Origin: JAUYQR01 sp050632395
Lineage (GTDB): Bacteria; Pseudomonadota; Alphaproteobacteria; Rhodobacterales; Rhodobacteraceae
Direction of reading: 5' to 3'
NCBI RefSeq assembly: GCF_050632395.1
Contig: NZ_CP192600.1
Location: 1,054,001-1,118,000, forward strand
Length of the DNA: 64,000 nucleotides
Position numbers and translations under genes: made by a program. Positions 33,369 through 45,084 of the stretch are shown one piece after another. Each line of letters opens with the position of its first letter. Position 1 is the stretch's first letter. Below the pieces are notes generated by a model. It was given only the letters and a program-made list of their open reading frames with translations. It was not told where the DNA came from and did no database searches.

Positions 33369-34877
33369 ATGTTTCGGATGACGACGTATTTGACCGCCCC
33401 GGCACTGGTGATGCTGATGGGCGGGACGGCGCAGGCGGCGTTGACCGCGGATCAGGTCTGGCAATCGTGGAAAAACGCGGGGGCGCTGGCGGGGCTGACG
33501 GTATCGGCCGCAACCGAGAACAGCGATGGCGGGGTTCTGACGCTGAACGGGGTGAAGATCGCACCCGAGGGCAGTGCGGGGCTGGCGATTTCGGACATGG
33601 TGCTGACAGAGCAGTCGGACGGGTCGGTGCTGATCAAGCCGGGGGCGGATATCGGTGCGGACCTGACGGGCGAGGGCACGGCGGGATCGGTGAAGCTGAC
33701 GCATGACGGGCTGACGATGACCGCGCGCGAGGGCGAGGCGGGGGCGCTGCTTTATGATTATGCTGCGGCGTCGCTGAACGTGGCGTTCAATTCGAGCTAT
33801 CCGGCGACGTCGTTTGACGGGACCGATGCGGGCGAGGCCACATCAAAGGGGACGGTGGGGTTCACCGATGTAGCGGGCAGCTACAGCGACACGCCCGGTG
33901 TGAACCGTGCGTTCGGGTTTGATCTGGCGGCGTCGAAGATTGCCTATGACATCAATTCGGGCGATCCGGGGCTTAAGATGACGACCGCCTCGATCAGCGA
34001 GACGGCGGATCTGGCGATGAGCGCGGACGTGACGCTGCCTTCGACGGTCTCGCTGCTGGCGATTGCCGCGCCGAGCGATTTCGGCAAGGCGTTGCAGGAG
34101 GGGATGGCCGTCGCGGTCACGACGAAGCAGGGCGCATCCACCGGCACGGCGAGCCAGGACGATCAGATCTTTCCGTATCAGATGACGTTTACGGCGGGCC
34201 CCGGCGAGGCGACCGGCGAGTTCAACAAGGACCGGTTCAGCGTGCGGTCAACCGGTGAGGGGTTGGCGATCGACCTGACGTCGAGCGCGGTTCCGGCGCC
34301 GGTCAAGATCAGCACCGGGCCGGTGGAATTTGGCATGACCTCGCCGGTGATGGCGGCGGAGACGGCCGGGGATTACGGGCTGACGGTGAAGCTGAACGGG
34401 GTCGAGGTGAACGAGGAGACGTGGGCGCTGGTTGACCCGGGTGCGGCGTTGAAACGCGACCCGGCGGACCTGTCGATCGACGTGGCGGGCAAGGCGAAAG
34501 TCGATTTCATCGCGCTGATGGCGGCGGAGGAGGCCGGGATGACCGAGGTCACGCCGCCCGCGCCGGAGACGCTGGATATCCGGGACCTGACGCTGAAGAT
34601 CGCGGGGGCGGCGTTCACCGGGGTGGGGGCGTTCACGTTTGATAATTCGATGGGCGTGCCGATGCCGATTGGCGAGGCGAACGTGACGCTGACCGGGGGC
34701 AATGCGCTGATCGACGGGCTGATCGCGACCGGCCTGATGACCGACGATGATGCGATGGGCGTGCGGATGATGATGGGCGGGTTCATGTCGCCGGGGGCAA
34801 ACCCGGACGAGTTGACCTCGAAGATCGAGGCGAAGGCCGGGGGCGAGATCACCGTCAACGGGCAGCGCGTGCAGTAA
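33369..34877 (+). CDS. DUF2125-family exported protein
   Basis: 502 residues from ATG 33369 (AGGAGAGCC upstream). A signal peptide is seen (MFRMTTYLTAPALVMLMGG, cut after AQA near residue 24). The mature part is Gly/Ala/Thr-rich, beta-strand-like, without Cys, and fits DUF2125, a family of periplasmic or envelope proteins common in Rhodobacterales; I recognise no catalytic motif. It follows uraH by 88 bases but its content does not suggest purine metabolism. It ends at repeat copy 4 and a terminator. Confidence 0.7.
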   Translation: MFRMTTYLTAPALVMLMGGTAQAALTADQVWQSWKNAGALAGLTVSAATENSDGGVLTLNGVKIAPEGSAGLAISDMVLTEQSDGSVLIKPGADIGADLTGEGTAGSVKLTHDGLTMTAREGEAGALLYDYAAASLNVAFNSSYPATSFDGTDAGEATSKGTVGFTDVAGSYSDTPGVNRAFGFDLAASKIAYDINSGDPGLKMTTASISETADLAMSADVTLPSTVSLLAIAAPSDFGKALQEGMAVAVTTKQGASTGTASQDDQIFPYQMTFTAGPGEATGEFNKDRFSVRSTGEGLAIDLTSSAVPAPVKISTGPVEFGMTSPVMAAETAGDYGLTVKLNGVEVNEETWALVDPGAALKRDPADLSIDVAGKAKVDFIALMAAEEAGMTEVTPPAPETLDIRDLTLKIAGAAFTGVGAFTFDNSMGVPMPIGEANVTLTGGNALIDGLIATGLMTDDDAMGVRMMMGGFMSPGANPDELTSKIEAKAGGEITVNGQRVQ

Positions 34878-34882
34878 GGGGA

Positions 34883-34950
34883 AGGGGGCGTTCCGCCCCC
34901 TCGCCCGTGCCGGGCTCACCCCCGGAGGATACTTGTGGACAGATGAAAGG
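34883..34950 (+). repeat. Intergenic hairpin-plus-tail repeat, copy 4
   Basis: AGGGGGCG and CGCCCCCT form an 8-bp stem just after the DUF2125 stop; a 16-base spacer leads to the tail ACCCCCGGAGGATACTTGTG plus GACAGATGAAAGG. The tail is the closest match to copy 1's GGACAGATGAAAG. The next hairpin (34946-34974) is a true terminator. Confidence 0.7.
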
Positions 34951-34974
34951 CGGGGCTTCGGGTCCCGCCTTTTT
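34946..34974. terminator. Bidirectional terminator between DUF2125 and LysR genes
   Basis: AAAGGCGGG and CCCGCCTTT form a 9-bp stem with a short loop; TTTT follows on the plus strand and TTTC on the minus strand. The two genes are convergent, so one hairpin can serve both. Confidence 0.85.
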
Positions 34975-35894
34975 CATGTGCCTTCGGTGGCGCGGCGCAG
35001 TTCGTCGCGGATCCGGGTGGCCATGTAATCGGTGAAGAGGCGAACCTTGGGGTCTTTCAGGCGGCGGTGCTGGCTGAGCGAGGACAGTTGTGTCGGCAGC
35101 GGCGGTGTGGCCGTGGCGACGGGGACAAGGCGACCTGCGCGCAGGTGGTCGGCCACCTCGAACAGGGGTTTCAGCACGATGCCGCGCCCGTCGAGCGCCC
35201 AGCCGGTGAGCACGTCGCCGTCGTCGGATTCGAAGGGGCCGGTGATTTCGAACCGGCGCGGGCCTTCAGGGGTGGAAAGCGCCCACTGGAATTCCTTGGC
35301 ACCGGGGAAGCGCAGGTTCAGGCAATCGTGCTTGTCGCGGACAAGGGCCGTGCCGTCTTCGGGCATGCCGCGCCGGGCGATGTAGGCGGGGGCGGCGCAG
35401 AGGAGGCGGGGGCAATCGGCGATGGTTTTCACCTTGAGGGTGCTGTCGTCGAGCAGGCCAAGGTGGAAGGCTACGTCGATGCCTTCGGCAACCACGTCGA
35501 TGATGCGGTCAGACAGGCGCAGGCGAACGTCGATCAGGGGATAGAGGTCCTTGAAGGCGGGAACGTGGGGCGCGATGAAGCGGCGGCCGACGCCGAGAGG
35601 GGCGGCGACGAAGATGGTGCCGCGGGGGTTCTGGGTGACGTCCATCACCGCGGCTTCGGCATCGTCGATCGCTTCGAGCACGCGGCGGGCGCCGTCGTAG
35701 AAGATGCGGCCGTTCTCGGTCGGTTGCAGCGAGCGGGTGGTGCGGTTGAAGAGCCGCACACCGAGGTGTTTTTCCAGTTCCGAGATGCGGGCAGAAGCCA
35801 CCGCGGGCGAGGTGCGCTGGTCGCGCGCGGCGGCGGACATGCTGCCCAGATCGTAGACGCGGACGAACATGCGGATGTTGTTCACGTAGGACAT
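34974..35894 (-). CDS. LysR-family regulator beside urate hydroxylase
   Basis: 306 residues. The N-terminal winged helix-turn-helix is typical (VYDLGSMSAAARDQRTSPAVASARISELEKHLGVRLFNRTTRSLQPTENG), followed by a two-lobed effector domain with LRLSDRIIDVVAEGIDVAFHLG. It is divergent from puuD with 102 bases between starts, so it is the likely regulator of puuD and perhaps of the whole purine cluster, but this is positional inference. The effector is unknown. Confidence 0.9.
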   Translation of the reverse strand: MSYVNNIRMFVRVYDLGSMSAAARDQRTSPAVASARISELEKHLGVRLFNRTTRSLQPTENGRIFYDGARRVLEAIDDAEAAVMDVTQNPRGTIFVAAPLGVGRRFIAPHVPAFKDLYPLIDVRLRLSDRIIDVVAEGIDVAFHLGLLDDSTLKVKTIADCPRLLCAAPAYIARRGMPEDGTALVRDKHDCLNLRFPGAKEFQWALSTPEGPRRFEITGPFESDDGDVLTGWALDGRGIVLKPLFEVADHLRAGRLVPVATATPPLPTQLSSLSQHRRLKDPKVRLFTDYMATRIRDELRRATEGT

Positions 35895-35996
35895 GGGGCG
35901 ATTGTTCGTTACGGGTTGAAAGTGATGCGGCGTTTAGATGGATTAACAGAAGAGTTCCCGGCAGTATAGCGTTTCGGAACAAACGGGAGTGGCGCG

Positions 35997-37229
35997 ATGT
36001 ATGACTGGGTTGTTCTATGGGAATGGATCGAGATCGCAGCGCGCTGGACGCATGTGATCACCGCGATCGCGTGGATCGGATCTTCGTTCTATTTCATCGC
36101 GTTGGACCTTGGGCTGCGCAAGACGCCCAGCCTGCCGCCACTTGCCTATGGCGAGGAGTGGCAGGTGCATGGCGGGGGTTTCTATCACATCAACAAATAC
36201 CTCGTGGCACCAGAGATGATGCCGGACCATCTGACGTGGTTCAAATGGGAGAGCTACGCGACCTGGCTTTCGGGGTTCGCGATGCTGGTCTTGGTTTATT
36301 ACCTTGGTGCGGAGATGTTCCTGATCGACCCTTCGGTGATGGAACTGGAGGTCTGGCAGGCGGTGGCGATCTCGCTTGCGTCGTTGGCCTTTGGCTGGGT
36401 GGCCTATACGACGCTGTGCAAGGTGTTCGTGAACGCAAACCAGACGGTGCTGATGGTGGCGCTGTTTGTCGTGCTGGTGGGGATGGCGTGGTTTTACACG
36501 CAGGTTTTCTCGGGTCGGGCGGCGCTTTTGCATCTGGGCGCGTTCACCGCGACGATCATGAGCGCCAACGTGTTCATGGTGATCATGCCGAACCAGCGGA
36601 TCGTGGTGGCAGATCTGAAGGCGGGGCGTGTGCCGGATGCGAAATATGGCAAGATCGCCAAGCAGCGCAGCACGCACAATAACTACCTTACGCTGCCGGT
36701 CGTGTTTCTGATGCTGTCGAACCATTATCCGCTGGTTTTCGCGACGGAGTACAACTGGATCATCGCCAGCCTTGTGTTCCTGATGGGGGTCACGATCCGG
36801 CACTGGTTCAACACCAAGCACGCGCGCAAGGGGAACCCGCACTGGACCTGGGGGGTGACGGTGATCTTGTTCCTGATCATCGCGTGGCTGTCGACGGCGC
36901 CGATGCGGGTGGCCGCGGGCGAGGCCAGCTTGCGCGGCGAGGCGTTGCGGTTGGCGAGTGCGGATGGGTTCAGCGAGGTGGTCGGGATCGTGCAGGGGCG
37001 CTGTTCGATGTGCCATGCGGCGGAGCCGGGCTACGAGGGCGTCTACTGGCCGCCGAAGGGGGTGGTGCTGGAGACTGAGGCGCAGATCGCGCATGAAGCG
37101 CGGCGGATCTATCTACAGGCGGGGGTTACCCATGCGATGCCGCCGGCGAACCTGAGCTACATGGAGCCGGAGGAGCGGGCCGCCATCGTGCGCTGGTTCC
37201 GGGGCGTGGGGGTGGACGATCCGGTGTGA
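35997..37229 (+). CDS. puuD: Urate hydroxylase PuuD (membrane, cytochrome c-containing)
   Basis: 410 residues. The N-terminal about 310 residues hold eight or so membrane helices with RWTHVITAIAWIGSSFYFIALD and YHINKYLVAPEMM. The C-terminal domain is a cytochrome c with CSMCH (C336, C339, H340) and the distal Met in HAMPPAN (M381). PuuD oxidises uric acid to 5-hydroxyisourate and passes electrons to the respiratory chain, so no H2O2 is made, unlike soluble urate oxidase. The chain continues with UraH, UraD, PuuE. Confidence 0.93.
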   Translation: MYDWVVLWEWIEIAARWTHVITAIAWIGSSFYFIALDLGLRKTPSLPPLAYGEEWQVHGGGFYHINKYLVAPEMMPDHLTWFKWESYATWLSGFAMLVLVYYLGAEMFLIDPSVMELEVWQAVAISLASLAFGWVAYTTLCKVFVNANQTVLMVALFVVLVGMAWFYTQVFSGRAALLHLGAFTATIMSANVFMVIMPNQRIVVADLKAGRVPDAKYGKIAKQRSTHNNYLTLPVVFLMLSNHYPLVFATEYNWIIASLVFLMGVTIRHWFNTKHARKGNPHWTWGVTVILFLIIAWLSTAPMRVAAGEASLRGEALRLASADGFSEVVGIVQGRCSMCHAAEPGYEGVYWPPKGVVLETEAQIAHEARRIYLQAGVTHAMPPANLSYMEPEERAAIVRWFRGVGVDDPV

Positions 37230-37232
37230 TGG

Positions 37233-37625
37233 TCAGGGTTCGGTGCGGGCAGGATTTTCGCGGTTTTTCGGGTAGGCGCGCAGGCCAGTGAAGGCCGGCA
37301 GCCAGGCTTCGCGGCGGATGGTCCAGAGTTCGTAGGTCGGCTGGAACTGGTCGGGGGCGTCGAGGCTGCCGAGGTTTACCTCGATTTCGTCGCCGCTTTG
37401 GCCGTAGACCGGCGAGCCGCATGTCGGGCAGAAGTGGCGGCCTTGGAAGCTGCGGGTTTCGCCGGTGACGGAGACGGCGGTTTCGGGGAAAATGGCGGAG
37501 GCGTGGAAGAGCGCGCCGTGGTGTTTGCGGCAATCGAGGCAGTGGCAGACGCCGACGCGCCAGGGTTGGCCGGTGGCGATGAACCTGACCGCGCCGCAGA
37601 GGCAGCCGCCAGTGACGGTTTCCAT
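37233..37625 (-). CDS. GFA (CENP-V-like) zinc protein
   Basis: 130 residues from ATG 37625. GFA pattern: GGCLCGAVRF (CxC), CHCLDCRKHHGA (CxxC) and FCPTCGSPVYG, with Cys residues binding structural and active-site Zn, as in glutathione-dependent formaldehyde-activating enzyme relatives. Many paralogues exist and the true substrate of this kind is generally unknown. It is 1 base after the sulfotransferase gene on the same strand and convergent with puuD (3 bases between stops). Confidence 0.9.
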   Translation of the reverse strand: METVTGGCLCGAVRFIATGQPWRVGVCHCLDCRKHHGALFHASAIFPETAVSVTGETRSFQGRHFCPTCGSPVYGQSGDEIEVNLGSLDAPDQFQPTYELWTIRREAWLPAFTGLRAYPKNRENPARTEP

Positions 37626-37626
37626 C

Positions 37627-38445
37627 CTAATCCCCCAGCTTGGCGTGAACCTCATCCAGATCAACCGGGCCTTTCGGCATCTTGTTCCCGGGATTTTCGA
37701 AATCGTAGCGGAAAAGCTGGAAGTCCCGTTTGTAGATTTCCCACATCAGGTGCATCGACAGGTCGTCGAAATACGCCTCGACCGGGTGGGCGCGGGCGGG
37801 GCCGTGGCCTTCGCTTTCGTTGAAGCGGGGGATTTTCTTCAGGTCGACGGGGTGCTTGACGGTGATGTTGTCGAGCACGGTCTGCATGCCGGTGTTGAAA
37901 TCTTCGGTGAAGAAGATGTGGTTGTAACGCCCGCCGTTGACGATGAAGGTCGAGACGTGGCCCGCCATCGCGGACCAGTGGATGTCAGGCTCCATCGGTT
38001 TTTTCCAGCGGATGGTGTCGCGGGCGAAAAGGAGGAACCGGCGAAAGCTGGCGATCTGGTCGAAGTCCTGCTTGCCGTCCTCACCCCCGACCTCGATCCC
38101 GTATTTCTGCATGAGGAGCGGCACGAGGTTGCCGCGGTAGCGCTTGCCGTTGCGCTGGATGCCGCAGATCTTGTCGAAGAACGACGAGAGAATGCGGGTG
38201 TAGGGGTTGCGGACGCAAGTGAAGGCGTAGGATTTGTGACCGCGCACGTTGCGTTCGATCTTTTGCTGGCTGCCGTCCATCGCCCATTTGTGCATGCCGG
38301 CGGTGGCATCGTGGATGTCACCGTCGTAGAAGCGGCCATGATCGGAGTAGAACATGATCTGGCCGATGGTCGAGCAGGCGCATTTCGGCACGACGCGGTA
38401 GACGACGCTTTCGCTTTCCGTCATCCATGTGCCGGGAAACCCCAT
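37627..38445 (-). CDS. Sulfotransferase family protein
   Basis: 272 residues from ATG 38445. The PAPS-binding 5'-phosphosulfate loop is VPKCACSTIGQ (about 19-29) and the 3'-phosphate-binding segment is CVRNPYTRILSSFFDK (about 77-92), the layout of Sulfotransfer_2 (carbohydrate) enzymes. It probably transfers sulfate from PAPS to a cell-surface glycan. Divergent from a GT14-like glycosyltransferase (145 bases between starts), which fits a shared pathway. No PAPS synthesis genes are in the window. Confidence 0.82.
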   Translation of the reverse strand: MGFPGTWMTESESVVYRVVPKCACSTIGQIMFYSDHGRFYDGDIHDATAGMHKWAMDGSQQKIERNVRGHKSYAFTCVRNPYTRILSSFFDKICGIQRNGKRYRGNLVPLLMQKYGIEVGGEDGKQDFDQIASFRRFLLFARDTIRWKKPMEPDIHWSAMAGHVSTFIVNGGRYNHIFFTEDFNTGMQTVLDNITVKHPVDLKKIPRFNESEGHGPARAHPVEAYFDDLSMHLMWEIYKRDFQLFRYDFENPGNKMPKGPVDLDEVHAKLGD

Positions 38446-38590
38446 GCCAAACCCCCTACAAGCCAGTAACCGTGCATTGCGCCGTTGAAACAGAATTACC
38501 TCGAAAAGCAAAGAAATTCTGTATTTTCAACGCAAGGTGGATCAGTTTAGTGCAACAGTCCATGAGACTTTGAGGAAACCGCCGACCGGC

Positions 38591-40168
38591 ATGACGAAGA
38601 TCGCCTATATCCTGCTGTGTCACAAGGACCCCGAAGGGATCATCGCGCAGGCCGTTCGCCTGACGGCGGCGGGTGACTTTGTGGCCATTCACTTCGATGC
38701 GCGGGCCAGTGCGCGCGACCACGACCGCATCCGGGCGGCGCTGTCGTCAAATCCCTCGGTCACGTTTGCACGGCGGCGGGTGAAGTGCGGCTGGGGCGAA
38801 TGGAGCCTTGTGGCGGCCACGCTTGAGGCGGTGCGGGCGGCGGTCGCGGCGTTTCCGCAGGCCACGCATTTCTACATGCTGTCGGGCGACTGCATGCCGA
38901 TCAAGACCGCGGAATTTGTGCGCGGATTTCTGGAGCGCGAAGAGGCGGACTATATCGAAGCGTTTGATTTCTTTGACAGTGACTGGATCAAGACCGGGAT
39001 CAAGGAAGAACGGCTGATCTATCGCCACTGGTTCAACGAGCGCAGCCGAAAAGCGTGGTTCTACCGGTCGATGCAGCTGCAAGCCGCGCTGGGACTGGCG
39101 CGCAAGGTGCCGGCTGATCTGCGCATCCAGATCGGCAGCCAGTGGTGGTGCCTGCGTCGGCGCACTGTGGAGGCGGTACTGGCGTTTTGCGACAAGCGGC
39201 GCGACGTGGTGCGGTTTTTCGCCACGACGTGGATTCCGGACGAGACGTTCTTTCAGACCATCGTGCGGCATCTGGTGCCGGACCGGGAAATCCGGTCGCG
39301 GACGCTGACCTTCCTGTTGTTCAGCGATTACGGGATGCCGGTGACGTTTTACGACGATCACCATGACATGCTGCTGACGCAGGATTTCCTGTTTGCGCGC
39401 AAGATCAGTGCCGATGCCAAGCGGCTTAAGCAGCGGTTGGGCGAGCTTTATGCCGAAACCGGGCTGACCTTCCGCACCACGGGTGAGGGCAAGCGGCAGT
39501 TCCAGTTCCTGACCGGGCGGGGCCGGATCGGGCGCCGCTTTGCGCCGCGGTTCTGGGAGGCGGAGACCACGATCGGGCGGGACCGGACGCTGATGATGGT
39601 GACGTGCAAGAAATGGCATGTCGCCAAGCGGCTGGTCGACAGGGTGCGCAGTGTGACGAACCTGCCGGCGGTCGATTACCTGTTCAACGAGGCGGACACG
39701 GCGTTGCCGGATCTTGGCGGCATCCAGACCACGCTGGAAAAGCGGATGCGGCATCGGCGCGCATTGGTGCGGATGCTGTTCGATTATTGGCAGACCGACC
39801 GGCTGGTCTTGTGCGTCGACCCGGCCAACACCGAGTTGATGCAGGATTTCCACAGCGACCGCGCCACGGTGCGGATCCTGGAAATCGAATGCGAGTTCAC
39901 GGACGATTACCTGATCGGCCACGCCACGCGGGTCGGTCTGGCCAGTGACCGGACGCCGCGGGCAACCATCGACCGGCTGCTGCCGACGATCCGCTATGAC
40001 GTGAAGTTTGAAAGCGAGCGCATCCGCGACATGAACCTGCCGGGATATGCGCGGATCAGGCAGGGCGCGAGCGTGGACGAAAACACCTTGCCGCTGGCGG
40101 AGTTTCTGGACATTCCCGTGGACAAGGCGCGGGATATCGCGGCGACCGATTACCTTTTCGTGGATTGA
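38591..40168 (+). CDS. Core-2/I-branching type beta-1,6-GlcNAc-transferase-like (GT14) with C-terminal extension
   Basis: 525 residues from ATG 38591 (a GTG at 38537 is possible). The first about 290 residues are GT14-like: IAYILLCHKDPEGIIAQAVRL, VAIHFDARAS, THFYMLSGDCMPIKT (the YMLSGxDxP-type motif), GSQWWCLRRRTVEAVL and PDETFFQT. The C-terminal about 220 residues are the family's uncharacterised domain (DUF5927-type) common in Rhodobacterales; it contains GHATRVGLASDRTPR. It may build branched surface glycans together with the adjacent sulfotransferase. 5 bases separate it from the HIT gene. Confidence 0.8.
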   Translation: MTKIAYILLCHKDPEGIIAQAVRLTAAGDFVAIHFDARASARDHDRIRAALSSNPSVTFARRRVKCGWGEWSLVAATLEAVRAAVAAFPQATHFYMLSGDCMPIKTAEFVRGFLEREEADYIEAFDFFDSDWIKTGIKEERLIYRHWFNERSRKAWFYRSMQLQAALGLARKVPADLRIQIGSQWWCLRRRTVEAVLAFCDKRRDVVRFFATTWIPDETFFQTIVRHLVPDREIRSRTLTFLLFSDYGMPVTFYDDHHDMLLTQDFLFARKISADAKRLKQRLGELYAETGLTFRTTGEGKRQFQFLTGRGRIGRRFAPRFWEAETTIGRDRTLMMVTCKKWHVAKRLVDRVRSVTNLPAVDYLFNEADTALPDLGGIQTTLEKRMRHRRALVRMLFDYWQTDRLVLCVDPANTELMQDFHSDRATVRILEIECEFTDDYLIGHATRVGLASDRTPRATIDRLLPTIRYDVKFESERIRDMNLPGYARIRQGASVDENTLPLAEFLDIPVDKARDIAATDYLFVD

Positions 40169-40173
40169 GACCG

Positions 40174-40545
40174 ATGGCATATACCTATGATCCGACCAAC
40201 ATCTTCGCCCGCATCCTGCGGGGCGAGATCCCGAACAAGACGGTGATGGAAACGCCGCACACGCTGGTGTTCCACGACATCCACCCGCAGGCGCCGGTGC
40301 ATGTGCTGGCGGTGCCGAAAGGGGCCTATGTGACGTTCGACCACTTCGCCGCCGAGGCGTCGGCGGAGGAGTTGGTCGATTTCCACCGCACCGTGGCGAA
40401 GGTCTGCCAGATGCTGGGACTGGCGGGGCCGGACGGCTACCGCGCGATCACCAATGCGGGCGAGCATGGGATGCAGGAAGTGCCGCATTACCACATGCAC
40501 ATTCTGGGCGGACGGGTGCTGGGCCGGCTGGTCGAGCGCGCCTGA
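40174..40545 (+). CDS. HIT-family nucleotide hydrolase (HINT-like)
   Basis: 123 residues. NIFARILRGEIPNKTVMET is the family's start, and the histidine triad is HYHMHILGG (H-x-H-x-H) near residue 107. HINT enzymes hydrolyse phosphoramidates such as AMP-lysine and AMP-NH2. It follows the GT14-like gene by 5 bases and is probably co-transcribed; no functional link is obvious. Confidence 0.95.
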   Translation: MAYTYDPTNIFARILRGEIPNKTVMETPHTLVFHDIHPQAPVHVLAVPKGAYVTFDHFAAEASAEELVDFHRTVAKVCQMLGLAGPDGYRAITNAGEHGMQEVPHYHMHILGGRVLGRLVERA

Positions 40546-40614
40546 AGGCGCAGGAATCGGGTCGATCGGCCTGCCGGCGCGGGGCATCCTTCGGGCAGTT
40601 GCACGGAGGATGAT

Positions 40615-41070
40615 ATGCGGTTTGTGGCAATACCGACGGATGTGGTTGCGGGGTATCGGGACGGTGGGCCTGATGCGAACGGGCAGGTGCCGGAGCGGCA
40701 GGTGGCGGAGGGTGGCGGCAACCCGTGCCGACACTGTCTGGGCATGATCCCCGAGAGGGCGGAGATGCTGGTGCTGGCGCACCGCCCGTTTCCCGCGCCG
40801 CAGCCTTATGCCGAGATCGGGCCGATTTTCCTCTGTGCTGCCAATTGCGAGGCCGGGGGAGGGGAGGCGTTGCCTGCGATGCTGGCCTCGCCCGAGTATA
40901 TCGTCAGGGGTTACGGCGCGGATGACCGTATCGTCTATGGCACCGGCGGCGTTGTGGCGACGGGGGCGATCCTGACGCGGGCGGCGGAGTTGTTTGCCGA
41001 TCCGCGGGTGCAGTATCTGCATGTCCGGTCCGCCCGGAACAACTGCTATCAGTGCCGCATCGAGCGGTGA
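40615..41070 (+). CDS. DUF1203-family protein
   Basis: 151 residues from ATG 40615 (CGGAGG 7 bases upstream). The sequence fits DUF1203: short N-terminal RFVAIPTDVVAGYRDGGPDA, PCRHCLGMIP with a CxxC pair, LAHRPFPAPQPYAEIGPIFL and C-terminal RSARNNCYQCRIER with another CxxC. The Cys pattern suggests a metal or redox site. Function of the family is unknown. No membrane segment. Confidence 0.8.
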   Translation: MRFVAIPTDVVAGYRDGGPDANGQVPERQVAEGGGNPCRHCLGMIPERAEMLVLAHRPFPAPQPYAEIGPIFLCAANCEAGGGEALPAMLASPEYIVRGYGADDRIVYGTGGVVATGAILTRAAELFADPRVQYLHVRSARNNCYQCRIER

Positions 41071-41122
41071 TCTGACGGGGGGCGCTTGTTGAGGCTTTGC
41101 GCTGGCGCGGGTCTGGATGCGG

Positions 41123-41266
41123 TCAGCCGAGAAGGAGCCAGGCGCCGGGGATGAGGGCCGCGAGAGCGACTGCCATGACCGCGACCGGGCCTTGGGACGC
41201 GGTGGCCTCTTTGTCGGAGGCGGCGAAGAGTTCGGCGAAATGCTGGTCAAACCGTCCGTCGAGCAT
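41123..41266 (-). CDS. Tiny membrane protein, last gene of the RBBP9 operon
   Basis: 47 residues. ATG 41266 follows GAGGA, which overlaps the upstream stop codon (CTGAGGAACAGCC). The N-terminal half is acidic and soluble (LDGRFDQHFAELFAAS...), the C-terminal 20 residues form one hydrophobic helix ending LIPGAWLLLG. I know no family. The ribosome binding site and the operon position argue for a real gene. Confidence 0.55.
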   Translation of the reverse strand: MLDGRFDQHFAELFAASDKEATASQGPVAVMAVALAALIPGAWLLLG

Positions 41267-41275
41267 GGCTGTTCC

Positions 41276-41428
41276 TCAGGGCTGGGTCTGGTGATGATCA
41301 GGGGCGGCGGGAAGCAGGGTGCCGGGGGCAAGGATCAGGGTCGCCGCGGCAAGGTAGGCGGCAAGGAACAGCGCGAGGGCTGCGTAGCCGGAAAAGCCGG
41401 GCGTCGGCTGGCGGAAGATGCGGTTCAT
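41276..41428 (-). CDS. Tiny membrane protein overlapping the RBBP9 hydrolase stop
   Basis: 50 residues. ATG 41428 overlaps the TGA of the upstream hydrolase gene (ATGA) for coupled translation. A basic N-terminus (MNRIFRQPTPGF) leads to one hydrophobic helix (about 15-35), then a short polar C-terminus with HHQTQP, an N-in single-pass layout. Not recognised. The coupled overlap and the following ribosome binding site support it. Confidence 0.55.
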   Translation of the reverse strand: MNRIFRQPTPGFSGYAALALFLAAYLAAATLILAPGTLLPAAPDHHQTQP

Positions 41429-41991
41429 ATCGCGATCCTTTCGGAATGATCGGGGGCCGGGACCATGCGGGTCCGGGCAAGAAGGTCGTCGCGCAGGCGT
41501 TTGCCGCCGGGCCACGGGCCGTAGCCGGAGGCGACGTTGATGTGACCAGCATGGCCGAGGTCGACCATCTGCCCGCCCCAGACGCGGGACAGGTGGCTTG
41601 CGCGGGCGTAGGTCATCCAGGGATCATTGCGGCTGGCGACGACGGTCGAGGGCACCTGCAGGGAGCGTTCGGGGATCGGGCCGAAATGGCCGATCCGGGC
41701 GCAGCCTTCGGTTTCGGCCGGCGCGACGAGAAGGGCGGCGCGGACCTTCAGGTGCGGCCAGGTGGTCAGAAGCCGGGCGATCAGCACCGCGCCGAGCGAA
41801 TGGCCGACGAGGATGCAGCCGGGGTGATGCAGGATGATCGAGGCCAGCTCCACCTCCCACAGCACGGGGTTCGGTTTGGACGGGTTCGACAGATCGACCA
41901 TCAGGGCGTGAGGGTCACAGTCGGCCCACCAGTGCTGCCAGTGCGGCGCGGGCGAGCCGTCGAGGCCGGGAACGATCAGCGTCTTGGTCAT
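41425..41991 (-). CDS. RBBP9/YdeN-family alpha/beta hydrolase
   Basis: 188 residues. The family start is TLIVPGLDGSPAPHWQHWW; the nucleophile elbow is GHSLGAVL (Ser of G-H-S-L-G), the Asp lies in SRNDPWMTY, and the His in LGHAGHINVASG. All three catalytic residues fit a serine hydrolase. Substrates of bacterial members are mostly unknown. It heads a three-gene unit with two tiny membrane proteins. Confidence 0.9.
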   Translation of the reverse strand: MTKTLIVPGLDGSPAPHWQHWWADCDPHALMVDLSNPSKPNPVLWEVELASIILHHPGCILVGHSLGAVLIARLLTTWPHLKVRAALLVAPAETEGCARIGHFGPIPERSLQVPSTVVASRNDPWMTYARASHLSRVWGGQMVDLGHAGHINVASGYGPWPGGKRLRDDLLARTRMVPAPDHSERIAI

Positions 41992-42124
41992 GGCCGTGCT
42001 CCGTCAGATTCGCTGTAAGATAAATCTACCGGATTTGTCGTGATTGTATGTTCCAAAGATCGGGTCGCAAAGAGAAGCCGGTTCTCTCAGGCGTCTTTGT
42101 GCGTGCCCGCGGGCAGGGGGTCGG

Positions 42125-44956
<2,832 letters not shown>

Positions 44957-45084
44957 GTCTGCTTCCCCGCTGTGACGGGCCGAGTAATGCCAGAAAGCGT
45001 GGCGATGGGCCACCCGGATTGGCGGGGTGGCGGCGGAGAAAGCTGGGTCGGTTTGGCCGTAGGCTGCTGGCGGAGGGGTGACGC

